Part shown: positions 9,029 through 16,947 of the stretch, in pieces
Layout of the letters: every line of letters starts with the position of its first letter
How positions within the stretch are numbered: position 1 is the stretch's first letter
DNA from: Yoonia sp.
Lineage (GTDB): Bacteria; Pseudomonadota; Alphaproteobacteria; Rhodobacterales; Rhodobacteraceae
Direction: 5' to 3'
Length of the DNA stretch: 64,000 nt
Assembly: GCA_023955335.1 (NCBI GenBank)
Contig: JAGSGF010000004.1
Span: 43,653 to 107,652, forward strand
Notes under the pieces: generated by a model
Told to the model about the DNA's origin: nothing
The model's database searches: none
What the model saw: only the letters and a program-made list of their open reading frames with translations
Program-made: the position numbers and the translations under genes

Positions 9029-9140
9029 AAACTGTGACAAGCAGGCCATAGCTGCGGATTCCTATAAACGAGGTCTGGCCAGAATCGGAATGGGGGCAGT
9101 ATCCAGAGCGGGCTCGGGGGGGCATTATTGGGAATTTTTT

Positions 9141-10040
9141 ATGCGTCCTGTACTGGCTTTTTTGATCGCGATACTACCTTTTGCAACACCCGCCTTTTCT
9201 GAAGGGCGCGAGGTGATTGGCACAGGCCGTTTATTTACCAATGACTTTTTCGGTGATGGGCGTGATCGGTGGCGCACCGGGTCTTACGTCTATAGCCATG
9301 TACGTGGGCGCGATGCCTATACGGGCACAGAAAGTTTTGGCGATCTCATCGAGTACCGTCTGCGCGCAGAGATTATTGCACCCGCGACTGGCCCTGCGCC
9401 TGGTGATCGGCCTTATGTCGGCGCAATGTCGATTGGGGCGCTGACGCATTTTGACATGAGCAGCGTTCAAGTTTCGCTTGGGTCGGAATTGACGGCAATT
9501 GGCCCACAAACCGGATTGTCCGCATTCCAAGAAAGTTTTCACGATGCCTTTGATATGCCGGGGCCACGTTTCCCCGAGGATCAAGTCGACGATGCGTTTT
9601 TTCTCAGCGGGATCGCCGCTGCGACACGGCCATATCGGCTGGCCGACAACATAAGCGTTCGTCCGTTTGTTGAGGGACAAATTGGCGCAGAGGATTTTGT
9701 CCGTGCAGGTGCAGACATGATTATTGGTCGGGTGGCGCAAGATGATCTGCTGCTGCGCGATGTTGTAACTGGGCAACTGTACCGTGGGACCGAAGGGGAC
9801 GCAGTTGGGCTGTCTTACCTGATTGGTGCCGATGTGGCGTCTGTTTTTGACAGTCATTATCTGCCGGCCGATATGGGATATACAGTGTCCGATACGCGCA
9901 CACGCGCAAGGGCTGGTGTGTTTTGGCAGATGGGCGAAGATGTATCGTTCTTTTACGGGGCCACTTATCTGTCCGAAGAATTCGAAGGCCAGACCGAAGG
10001 TCAGGTTCTCGGGTCACTGAAGCTAAATTTCAACTTCTAA
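9141..10040 (+). CDS. LpxR-like outer-membrane protein (lipid A 3'-O-deacylase family)
   Basis: A 299-residue protein with a signal peptide (about residues 1-20) and beta-barrel character, ending in an aromatic residue (NFNF) as outer-membrane proteins do. It shows family DUF2219/LpxR features: the Asn-Asp pair NDFF at 34-35 followed by a DRxxTG-like segment, RPYVG, and an internal QESFHDAF that resembles the conserved His region. LpxR removes the 3'-acyloxyacyl chain of lipid A; whether this protein is active is unknown. The ATG at 9141 directly precedes the signal peptide; the open frame extends back to 9090. Confidence 0.75.
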   Translation: MRPVLAFLIAILPFATPAFSEGREVIGTGRLFTNDFFGDGRDRWRTGSYVYSHVRGRDAYTGTESFGDLIEYRLRAEIIAPATGPAPGDRPYVGAMSIGALTHFDMSSVQVSLGSELTAIGPQTGLSAFQESFHDAFDMPGPRFPEDQVDDAFFLSGIAAATRPYRLADNISVRPFVEGQIGAEDFVRAGADMIIGRVAQDDLLLRDVVTGQLYRGTEGDAVGLSYLIGADVASVFDSHYLPADMGYTVSDTRTRARAGVFWQMGEDVSFFYGATYLSEEFEGQTEGQVLGSLKLNFNF

Positions 10041-10076
10041 TGAAATAGTTACGCCGCTTTGTTAAAGTGGGTTGAT

Positions 10077-10089
10077 TGAAACCGTTTCA
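10077..10089. promoter_or_regulatory. palindrome upstream of the Hint gene
   Basis: TGAAAC-C-GTTTCA is a perfect 6-bp inverted repeat with a one-base centre, placed 68 bases before the Hint gene start. It resembles a repressor or activator half-site pair, but no regulator can be named. Confidence 0.35.
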
Positions 10090-10156
10090 GCTTGCTAATG
10101 TCTAAGCATAATTCCGCGCACTTAATGACGTGGATAAGTTGAGGCAGATAACAGGC

Positions 10157-11215
10157 ATGAAAACGGGCTTAATTGGCACGTTTGTCATCTCCTGGTCACA
10201 GACAGATATTGATGGGCAGCATGCGCCGCCTGTCACCGATCTAAATGTGGGTACCGCTTGGTCTTGGACGGGCGAAGCGGTGCGTGTTGATGGACCAAAT
10301 GGCATTCTGCCGTTGGGTGCGTCGCAAGGAGAGGCAGACATTCGCAGCCGCGCGGCATTGACCGTGCGCAGGCTTTTGGCATCCGCGCAAGTGGACACAC
10401 GCCGCATGGATGCGGCTGTGTTGCAAGGGCCGCTTTTTGAAGACAGCTTTCGCGTGACCGATGGGTTTGATACCTGGACTGTGACGCTGATCAACACTGG
10501 CGCCGGACGCAAACCGCTGTGCATGTTTATGGATGAAATTCCTCCGCGCCAACAAGATCTATGGGTCGTGGATCACCGGATTGAAACAACGCTGCGCCGC
10601 TTTGCAGAGCCCGCACAGGGCGGTGTTGTTTGCTTTACCCCCGGCACGATGATCATGACCCCTGACGGTGCGCGTGATGTCGCAAGCCTGTCCGAGGGTG
10701 ATTTTGTCCAAACCGCCGACAATGGCCGCGCCGAGATTCTTTGGCTTGGGCAACGCCGCGTGACAGGTGCGCGGCTTAAGGCCGTGCCGTCGCTGACGCC
10801 CATTCGATTGCGGGCAGGGGCGTTGGACAAAGACGTGCCTGACGCGGGGCTTCTGGTATCGCCTGATCACCGGATCGTATTGCGCGGGGCGCGTGCGCGT
10901 TCACTGTATAATGCGGACGAAGTCCTTGTGACCGCCCGCGACCTGATCAACGACCATTCAATCATTCGCGATCATGGTCAGCGCGAAGTCATCTATATCC
11001 ACATGATGTTGCCGCACCATGAAGTCGTGTTTGCGAACGGCGTCGCGACGGAAAGCTTCCACCCTGCCAGCGCAGAGCTGTCGGTGATGGAAGACACGAC
11101 CCGTGACCGGATGCTCGATCGACTGCCAGATTTGCGCGACAGCGTTCACAACTACGGCGATTATGCGCGGCGTGTGTTGTCAGACAGCGAAGCGGCGATC
11201 TTGCAGCACGCCTAA
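10157..11215 (+). CDS. Hint-domain (hedgehog/intein-type) protein
   Basis: A protein of 352 residues from the ATG at 10157 (GAGG upstream; a GTG at 10130 would add nine residues). The first 155 residues are unassigned. A Hint_2-type domain runs from about residue 158 to 295: it begins with CFTPGTMIMT, where the Cys is the expected nucleophile, continues with SPDHRIVL and the HHEVVFANG block, and ends in VATESFHP. Such proteins are frequent in roseobacters, often in secreted or RTX-like proteins. No C-terminal extein is present beyond about 57 residues. Its role is unknown. Confidence 0.8.
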   Translation: MKTGLIGTFVISWSQTDIDGQHAPPVTDLNVGTAWSWTGEAVRVDGPNGILPLGASQGEADIRSRAALTVRRLLASAQVDTRRMDAAVLQGPLFEDSFRVTDGFDTWTVTLINTGAGRKPLCMFMDEIPPRQQDLWVVDHRIETTLRRFAEPAQGGVVCFTPGTMIMTPDGARDVASLSEGDFVQTADNGRAEILWLGQRRVTGARLKAVPSLTPIRLRAGALDKDVPDAGLLVSPDHRIVLRGARARSLYNADEVLVTARDLINDHSIIRDHGQREVIYIHMMLPHHEVVFANGVATESFHPASAELSVMEDTTRDRMLDRLPDLRDSVHNYGDYARRVLSDSEAAILQHA

Positions 11216-11224
11216 CTTTTACGC

Positions 11225-11596
11225 TCAACCGCTCGATTCCCACGTGGAGAACCCGTCGCGCAGGTGCGCGCATGCAAACCCCATATCGTTGAGCGTCGCA
11301 ACAGTTAACGCGGACCGCCAGCCAGATGCGCAGTGGAACACAAATGTTTTGTCTTGGGCAAAGATGTCTTTGAAATACGGGCTTTCGGGATCAACCCAAA
11401 ACTCGGCCATGCCGCGCGGGCAGTGAAAACTGTTTGGGATGAAACCCGACCGGTCCCGTTCGCGCACGTCACGCAGGTCCACGATGACGACATTTTCGTC
11501 TTGCACCATCTTGATAGCGTCGGGCGTGCTGACCTCTTCGATCCGTGCGCGTGCCGATGCCACAAGGGCAGCCGCTGATGTTTTTAACTTTTCCAT
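11225..11596 (-). CDS. rhodanese-like sulfurtransferase domain protein
   Basis: A 123-residue single rhodanese domain. The active-site loop is HCASGWRS with Cys89, preceded by the VVIVDLRD strand and a CH2A-like GFIPNSFHCPRG block. It is the last gene of the minus-strand operon, beginning three bases after the EutA-like gene. Rhodaneses transfer sulfane sulfur, but the substrate in this setting is unclear. Confidence 0.85.
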   Translation of the reverse strand: MEKLKTSAAALVASARARIEEVSTPDAIKMVQDENVVIVDLRDVRERDRSGFIPNSFHCPRGMAEFWVDPESPYFKDIFAQDKTFVFHCASGWRSALTVATLNDMGFACAHLRDGFSTWESSG

Positions 11597-11599
11597 CTG

Positions 11600-12334
11600 C
11601 TATCCTTCTTTGAAAAGACGCCCGTATGGCAGGGCGGTTAAATCTATGCCGCTGAATTTGGCCATGTGCCAAGCTAGCACCTGATTGCTCGAGAGCACAG
11701 GCAAACCCGTCTCCGCCTCGAGCGTTTCAATTATGTCGAGCGTGCGCAGGTTTGTGCACGATAGAAATAGCGCGTCGATGCCGCCCTTGGCCGCGAGGGC
11801 GACCGCCGCGTCATATGTCGATTGCGGGCTGATATGGGCGACGACCGTTTCGCAGGCCTCATTGAACGACCCGAACACAGGACAGGCGATGCCGTTGGTC
11901 CCCAACACATTGACGAGATGCGCAGAGACCTCTTCCACATAGGGCGACAAAAATCCAAGCTGTTGGATGTTCAACGCCGCGCAAGCTGCGAGCAAACCGC
12001 TTACGGGCTGAGTAACTTGGGGCGTTATGCACCCCTCGCGGACCAATCGTGCGATGTTATCCGCGCCAATTTGCGCCGTACCTGATGTGCACCCATAGCC
12101 CACAACGCTGAACTTTGTGGGCTCTGCAAACAGGCTGGCGGCAGCTGGCAGTGTCTCGGCCATCTGTTGCAACGTATCTCGGGTCACTTGGGTCGCGGTT
12201 GGCACACGGGTCACGTAGATCAATGGATCAGGGCCAAAGATGCGCCTGAAATCCTGCTCAATCGTCTCGTCTGATTGCAGCACGATCAGGCCCATTGCGG
12301 GCAGAGAAGCGTCCGTTGTGAAATGAAAGCTCAT
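11600..12334 (-). CDS. Asp/Glu racemase superfamily protein, EutA / maleate isomerase-like
   Basis: A 244-residue protein of the aspartate/glutamate racemase superfamily. The two expected catalytic cysteines are present: Cys82 in GYGCTSGTAQIG and Cys193 in LSCTN. The first motif is of the arylmalonate decarboxylase/maleate cis-trans isomerase/EutA type. EutA is found in ectoine-utilisation operons; here the neighbours are an M24 hydrolase and a diaminopropionate-ammonia-lyase-like enzyme. Its ATG overlaps the stop of the M24 gene by four bases. The reaction is not established. Confidence 0.78.
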   Translation of the reverse strand: MSFHFTTDASLPAMGLIVLQSDETIEQDFRRIFGPDPLIYVTRVPTATQVTRDTLQQMAETLPAAASLFAEPTKFSVVGYGCTSGTAQIGADNIARLVREGCITPQVTQPVSGLLAACAALNIQQLGFLSPYVEEVSAHLVNVLGTNGIACPVFGSFNEACETVVAHISPQSTYDAAVALAAKGGIDALFLSCTNLRTLDIIETLEAETGLPVLSSNQVLAWHMAKFSGIDLTALPYGRLFKEG

Positions 12335-13464
12335 AGTATCACCATATCCCGTGTGTAGGGCGCGGATAAGAACCGTACGCCGGTGTCTGTCACCACGATA
12401 TTTTCTTCGTGAACCAACATTTTACCGCCTCCCACGTCGATGCCGGGTTCCAGCGTTAGGACCATGCCTTCGGCCAATACCGTCTTGTCCGCAGGGATCA
12501 GTGATGGCCATTCGGTAAGTTGCATACCCAATCCGTGGCCAAGTCGCCCTGTGTCTGACCCACCTGCACCGCCTGTGACGATGTCGTCCATCGCGTGGAA
12601 AAGCTGCGCGGCAGTGATGCCCGGTTTTGCGATGTCCATTGCTGCATTTACGGCGTCGATCAGTTTCCGATGCGCCGCTTGGGACACATCCGTCACGGAC
12701 CCAACCGCAAAATTCCGGTCGAAATCGCAGAAATAGCCGTTCACGGTCAGGCCGGTGTCGAGCATGAGTATATCCCCGTCCTGCAAGGGCGCGTCAGACG
12801 CAGGCGAGATTACATCATCATAGCCGCCACTGCCCGCACCACCAGCCAGATAGGGCACAAAGTCGGCCCCTTCATCCAAGCATAGCATCTGGAATTTGCG
12901 GAATACCGTCGACAACGGCACACCGGCGCCCGCGATTTCGGGAACGCGCGCAAAGGCACGGGTAGCCACGTCGCAGGCCGTTTGGATCGCTGCGACCTCG
13001 GCCTTTGATTTGATCATGCGCAGGGCGGGGATGATCCCGCCGTCGCTGACAATCTTGGACCCAATTGCCTCTTGCAGCACGTCGAAATCATCGAGCGGCA
13101 TGCGGAGATGGGTTTCTAATCCCATTGGTACCGCGACATTCAATGCGCCCAATTCGCGCAGCGTGTTGGCCAGAAGGCCCACACCATCGTCGTCATAGTC
13201 TGGCGACCGCCATGTGCGGATGTCTTTAATCCATGACCGTCCCATAAGGGCCGCGCCAATGGTGGGGATCACGGCAACCGGATCACCGTTGGCTGGGACA
13301 ACCAAGAACCAAGGCCGCGCGGGGCTTTCCCAGAACCGTGTCAGGTAGCCCGTGAAATACCGGACCTCTGGTTCGGTCGTGAGCAGCAGCGCGTCGATGC
13401 CGCGATCCGCCATCATGGATTGGGCGCGGGCCGTGCGGGCCTTGTATTCGGATGTGGCGAACAC
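12331..13464 (-). CDS. M24 family metallohydrolase (Xaa-Pro peptidase / ectoine hydrolase type)
   Basis: A 377-residue protein with a creatinase-type N-terminal domain (about 1-145) and a pita-bread catalytic domain. All five metal ligands of metallo-M24 enzymes can be placed: Asp236 in LDTG, Asp247 in CDFDRNF, His310 in GHGLG, Glu339 in LEPGI and Glu353. This points to a two-metal hydrolase rather than metal-free creatinase. It begins with GTG right against the upstream gene's stop and overlaps the EutA-like gene by four bases. By context (EutA-like and PLP enzyme) an amide or cyclic-amidine hydrolase similar to EutD/DoeA is plausible, but a dipeptidase is not excluded. Confidence 0.8.
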   Translation of the reverse strand: MFATSEYKARTARAQSMMADRGIDALLLTTEPEVRYFTGYLTRFWESPARPWFLVVPANGDPVAVIPTIGAALMGRSWIKDIRTWRSPDYDDDGVGLLANTLRELGALNVAVPMGLETHLRMPLDDFDVLQEAIGSKIVSDGGIIPALRMIKSKAEVAAIQTACDVATRAFARVPEIAGAGVPLSTVFRKFQMLCLDEGADFVPYLAGGAGSGGYDDVISPASDAPLQDGDILMLDTGLTVNGYFCDFDRNFAVGSVTDVSQAAHRKLIDAVNAAMDIAKPGITAAQLFHAMDDIVTGGAGGSDTGRLGHGLGMQLTEWPSLIPADKTVLAEGMVLTLEPGIDVGGGKMLVHEENIVVTDTGVRFLSAPYTRDMVIL

Positions 13465-14511
13465 TTAGGCCACGCCTTCGGACAGCACGGCAAGCACACG
13501 GGCATCGGCGGGCAGGTCGAGACCCGCAAGCAAAGCCGCAAGGCCAGCGCCCCCAGATGTGGAACACGCCAGATCATGTGCGGCCAATACGGGCATCGCG
13601 GATTGGGCCTCCTCTTCGGAAATAGTCACGAACAGATCGGCGTCAGTGGCCAACCCCTTAAGCGCGATCAGCGATGGTTCTTTGCAGTCCAAGCGACCCA
13701 TTTCAGACGTCGGGCCATCGGCCAGTACACAGTGACCTGCTTTGATAGATTCCATCAGGGCGGGGGCAAACTCGGGCTCAATCACGATGATCTGCGGGGC
13801 GTCGCCCCATTCAGCGCGGGCCATCGCAGCGGCCGCTCCGGCTAAGCCGCCAACACCTGCTTGAAGTAGGATATGTGTCGGCGGGGCAGGTATTTGCCCA
13901 AACACCTCGTCCATCAACACGCAGTAGCCTTCCATCAGGCGGTGGGGCACCTCGTAATAATCATCCCACGACGTGTCAGACAGCAGGGACCAGCCATTTG
14001 CGTCGCCGTCGACCATCGCGGCTTCCATGCTTTGCGCATAGTTGGTGCCAGACCGGACCACTTCGGCCCCCATATCGCGCAGGCGGACCGCAAAGCTTTC
14101 AGGGACAGCCTTGGCCAGATAGATAACCGCCTTTGCGCCAAACACCTTCGCACCTGCGGCGACAGACAGGCCGTGGTTGCCTGCACTGGCACTGACATAG
14201 GTGCGACCAGCCAGAACCTGAGACAAATCATCACCACCAATGGCTGCGGCATCATGGGCAATGACATAGGCGGCACCCAGCGCTTTGAAACTACCCAGCC
14301 CCATGCGGTCGCGTTCGTCTTTCACATGAACCCAAGCAACGCCTGCCAGTTTGGCCAAACCCGCAGCATCGACCAATGGGGTGACTTTGGCCGCCGGACA
14401 ACGGGCAAGCAAGGCGGTCGGGGCCGCTGCATCCACGCTTGGCGCATGGATCTGCGATGGCATTTTTATCGGGGTATCGGCGTGGCGGAATGGGTTTGGA
14501 AAACTGTGCAT
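13465..14511 (-). CDS. diaminopropionate ammonia-lyase-like PLP enzyme
   Basis: A 348-residue fold-type II PLP enzyme. The Schiff-base lysine is Lys76 in GSFKALGAAY, the FKALG form typical of 2,3-diaminopropionate ammonia-lyase (YgeX), not the SFKxRG form of threonine dehydratase. Other YgeX-like blocks are SAGNHG, DTSWDDYYEVP, HILLQAGVGGLAGA and VIEPE. The family converts diaminopropionate to pyruvate and ammonia. It is shorter than E. coli YgeX (about 398 residues). It is the first gene of the four-gene minus-strand operon, divergent from the betaine-type transporter. The in-frame ATG at 14463 (about residue 17) is an alternative start. Confidence 0.8.
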   Translation of the reverse strand: MHSFPNPFRHADTPIKMPSQIHAPSVDAAAPTALLARCPAAKVTPLVDAAGLAKLAGVAWVHVKDERDRMGLGSFKALGAAYVIAHDAAAIGGDDLSQVLAGRTYVSASAGNHGLSVAAGAKVFGAKAVIYLAKAVPESFAVRLRDMGAEVVRSGTNYAQSMEAAMVDGDANGWSLLSDTSWDDYYEVPHRLMEGYCVLMDEVFGQIPAPPTHILLQAGVGGLAGAAAAMARAEWGDAPQIIVIEPEFAPALMESIKAGHCVLADGPTSEMGRLDCKEPSLIALKGLATDADLFVTISEEEAQSAMPVLAAHDLACSTSGGAGLAALLAGLDLPADARVLAVLSEGVA

Positions 14512-14571
14512 TTGGAAGCCCTTATTTGTTAACCTGATGAAGCCTTAAGCGGCGCGTCAGCGTCAATAGGA

Positions 14572-14591
14572 AATGATCTGAATGGATCATT
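14572..14591. promoter_or_regulatory. inverted repeat, operator candidate near the lyase start
   Basis: AATGATC and GATCATT form a perfect 7-bp inverted repeat with a six-base spacer, 61 bases upstream of the minus-strand lyase start. Size and symmetry suit a dimeric regulator of GntR or similar type. The regulator gene is not in the window. Confidence 0.45.
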
Positions 14592-14711
14592 CATAGATTC
14601 TTCAGAAATTCTACCGACATAAAAGTGTCTAAAAGCGACCTTTCTGGGGTGGCCACCATGTCGGGGCACGTGTATCCGAGCGATGCGGTCGTAACTTTTA
14701 CACAAGAACAA

Positions 14712-14739
14712 TGACGTTTATGTGCAGAAAGTGACGTTT
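14712..14739 (+). promoter_or_regulatory. 20-bp phased direct repeat TGACGTTT
   Basis: TGACGTTT occurs at 14712-14719 and again at 14732-14739, exactly 20 bases apart (about two helical turns), in the middle of the divergent control region. Same-face direct repeats of this kind often bind an activator or a regulator oligomer. Function is inferred. Confidence 0.45.
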
Positions 14740-14864
14740 CACGCGGGGCGGCTGGGCTCGTTTTGGGCCTGCGGCTACCGAAAAGGTGCTTTTTGCAGGT
14801 TAACTATTGCAATCAAACGCACTTGCCCGCGTTATTATCGCCACTCATAGGGAGACTAAGAAAA

Positions 14865-15833
14865 ATGAAAATGAAAACACTTGGCACAGCATCCGTGCTT
14901 GCACTGACACTTGGCGCTACATCTGCACTGGCAGATTGCGGCGAAGTATCCATCACAGAAATGGATTGGGCGTCTGCTCAGGTTGTGACTGCTGTTGCAT
15001 CATTCCTGATGGAGCAAGGTCTTGGCTGTGCTGTTCAGAAAGTTCCGTCATCCACTGTTCCTGCGCTGACATCTTTGGCCGAAACTGGCGAGCCGGACGT
15101 CCTGACAGAAGTCTGGGCGAACTCCACACCTGCATACGAAGTTCTGCTTACTGAAGGCAAACTGGTCGAGCTGGGCAACGTTCTGTCCGACGGCGGAGTA
15201 GAGGCTTGGTGGATCCCTGCGTATCTGGCGGAAACCAACCCAGAGCTGACAACATGGGACGGCATCATTGCCAATCCAGACCTCGTTGGCGGCAAGTTCC
15301 ACGATTGCCCATCGGGCTGGGCGTGTGACATCATCAACAACAACAACCTGATCGCGGCTGGCATTGACGGCACTGGTCTTGAGCGCTTCCAGCACGGTTC
15401 CGGCGAAACGCTGCAGGCGTCCATCGCGTCCGCATATGCGGATAAAGCGCCTTGGTTCGGCTACTACTGGGCCCCGACAGCTGTTTTGGGCAAGTACCCA
15501 ATGGTTGCTGTCGAAGTGCCCGCATACGACGCAGACGCACATGAATGTAACGGTGACGTTGACTGCGCGACACCTGGTTTCTCAGCTTACCCCGCTGCCA
15601 AAGTTGTAACAGCTGCATCCGCTGCGTTCATCGAACGTGAGCCCGCTGCTGCTGCATTGCTGGCCAACGTGTCCTTCACAAACGCCCAGATGGGTGAAGT
15701 GCTGGCATGGCGTTTGGACAACAACGCGTCCAACGAAGAGGCTGCTGTTTACTTCCTGTCCACATACCAAGACGTTTGGGCTGACTGGTTGGACGACGAA
15801 GCCAAAGAAAACCTAAGCGCACTGCTTAAGTAA
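14865..15833 (+). CDS. proX: betaine-type ABC transporter substrate-binding protein (OpuAC/ProX family)
   Basis: A 322-residue periplasmic binding protein with a signal peptide (about residues 1-24, cleavage after SALA). It binds quaternary-ammonium type solutes such as glycine betaine. Aromatic residues that could build the cation-binding cage are visible (MDWASA, EVWAN, AWWIPAYL, YYWAPT). It has two cysteine pairs and a periplasmic Asn/Asp-rich style. The ATG at 14865 is preceded by GGGAG; the open frame extends back to 14763. It heads a six-gene operon. Preferred codons (GTC, TCC, CTG) suggest high expression. The precise ligand is unknown. Confidence 0.88.
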   Translation: MKMKTLGTASVLALTLGATSALADCGEVSITEMDWASAQVVTAVASFLMEQGLGCAVQKVPSSTVPALTSLAETGEPDVLTEVWANSTPAYEVLLTEGKLVELGNVLSDGGVEAWWIPAYLAETNPELTTWDGIIANPDLVGGKFHDCPSGWACDIINNNNLIAAGIDGTGLERFQHGSGETLQASIASAYADKAPWFGYYWAPTAVLGKYPMVAVEVPAYDADAHECNGDVDCATPGFSAYPAAKVVTAASAAFIEREPAAAALLANVSFTNAQMGEVLAWRLDNNASNEEAAVYFLSTYQDVWADWLDDEAKENLSALLK

Positions 15834-15849
15834 GCTGCAAAAATCAAAA

Positions 15850-15882
15850 GACCCTTCCGCCCGCAACAGGTGCGGGAGGGTC
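15850..15882 (+). terminator. stem-loop between substrate-binding and permease genes
   Basis: GACCCTTCCGC (15850-15860) pairs with GCGGGAGGGTC (15872-15882) over 11 bp including one G-U pair, followed by ATCTATTTTC. It lies 17 bases after proX. Such intra-operon hairpins often cause partial termination or protect the proX message so that the binding protein is made in excess. Confidence 0.65.
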
Positions 15883-15904
15883 ATCTATTTTCAGGGGAAG
15901 AATA

Positions 15905-16936
15905 ATGGCGTTTTATGACGGGCTATTTCGGGCGTTAGGCCTCGAAAGCTGGTGCGGTACAGGGGCGTCTGACGCGCCTCTCTCAATGGCAGATTTGATG
16001 GCACAATCGCGTGGCGATGGCGCGGCCTCTGGCCCGATGTTCCCATTCCCATCGCTAGACAATTTGAACGAGAGCTGTGGAAACTTCGCGCAAACACGCG
16101 ATCTGACCAAAGGGTTGGAAGACGGGTTTCTGGCGGTCAAAGATGATATTAAAGCAGTGTTAGACCCGATCACCCAGCCGTTAAGCTGGTTGTTGGACGG
16201 CGCACTGTGGATGTTTGCTGCAATTCCGTGGTTTATAATGATCCCTATTCTGGTGGCGATTGCGTGGTGGGCGTCGCGGTCCGTCGCTGTTACGGTATTT
16301 GTCGCCTTCTCCATTTTGTTATTGGCCTTTGTGGATCACTATGATGTCGCCATGCAGACCCTATCGATCATCTTTGTTTGTACAGGGATATCGATCCTGC
16401 TTGGGGTGCCTATCGGCATCGCGATGTCAAAATCGGATAGGCTGCAAAAGACGCTAGTGCCTGTCTTGGACCTTCTCCAAACGCTGCCGACATTTGTGTA
16501 TCTGATCCCGCTGATCTTCTTGTTTTCGGTTACGGAATCCAAGCTTTATGGAATCGCGATCATCCTTTACGCCATTGTGCCGGTGATCCGCTTGACGGAC
16601 CTTGGCATTCGGCTTGTCGACAAGGATGTGATCGAGGCGGCCAATGCGTTTGGCATGTCGTCCAATCAGCGACTAGCCAAGGTGGAACTGCCGCTGGCAT
16701 TGCCCAACATTATGGCTGGTGTGAACCAAACCATCATGATGTCGCTGGCCATGGTTGTGATCGCATCGCTGGTGTCTGCACCGGGGCTTGGCGTGAACGT
16801 TCTGCGCGGTATTCGGAACCTTGAACTGGGTGTCGGTATTGTTGCTGGTATCGGTATTGTGCTGCTGGCCGTGATCCTTGATCGCGTGTCCAAGGCCGCA
16901 CTGTCACGGGTCGATTTGACCCGCAAATCACATTAA
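15905..16936 (+). CDS. proW: betaine-type ABC transporter permease (ProW/OpuAB family)
   Basis: A 343-residue inner-membrane permease. A soluble N-terminal region (about 1-90) with two cysteines precedes seven or so helices, beginning near residue 95. The conserved EAA-type loop is at about residues 239-258 (VIEAANAFGMSSNQRLAKVELPLA, with the canonical Gly). It forms the channel of the OpuA-type importer. It follows proX after a hairpin and precedes the ATPase gene by 11 bases. Confidence 0.92.
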   Translation: MAFYDGLFRALGLESWCGTGASDAPLSMADLMAQSRGDGAASGPMFPFPSLDNLNESCGNFAQTRDLTKGLEDGFLAVKDDIKAVLDPITQPLSWLLDGALWMFAAIPWFIMIPILVAIAWWASRSVAVTVFVAFSILLLAFVDHYDVAMQTLSIIFVCTGISILLGVPIGIAMSKSDRLQKTLVPVLDLLQTLPTFVYLIPLIFLFSVTESKLYGIAIILYAIVPVIRLTDLGIRLVDKDVIEAANAFGMSSNQRLAKVELPLALPNIMAGVNQTIMMSLAMVVIASLVSAPGLGVNVLRGIRNLELGVGIVAGIGIVLLAVILDRVSKAALSRVDLTRKSH

Positions 16937-16947
16937 TGGAGGCCGCG

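Larger units (their letters stand above)
14512..14864. other. 353-base divergent control region
   Basis: This gap separates the minus-strand lyase operon from the plus-strand transporter operon and must hold both promoters. I see an inverted repeat (14572-14591), a phased direct repeat (14712-14739) and a GGGAG ribosome site for the transporter gene at 14850-14854. I found no convincing small gene in it. Confidence 0.7.

Noticed and set aside
10077..10089. LacI-type operator at the TGAAAC-C-GTTTCA palindrome
   Set aside because: LacI-family sites have an even centre on CG and usually 14 or more defined bases; this one has an odd centre. Kept only as an unassigned palindrome.
12331..13464. 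Creatinase, as part of a guanidino pathway with the AGAT-like gene
   Set aside because: Creatinase shares the M24 fold but has lost the metal site. Here all five metal ligands (Asp, Asp, His, Glu, Glu) are present, so a metallohydrolase is much more likely.
13465..14511. Threonine dehydratase or EutB
   Set aside because: The PLP motif is GSFKALG with YgeX-like flanking blocks, not the SFKxRG form of threonine dehydratase/EutB.
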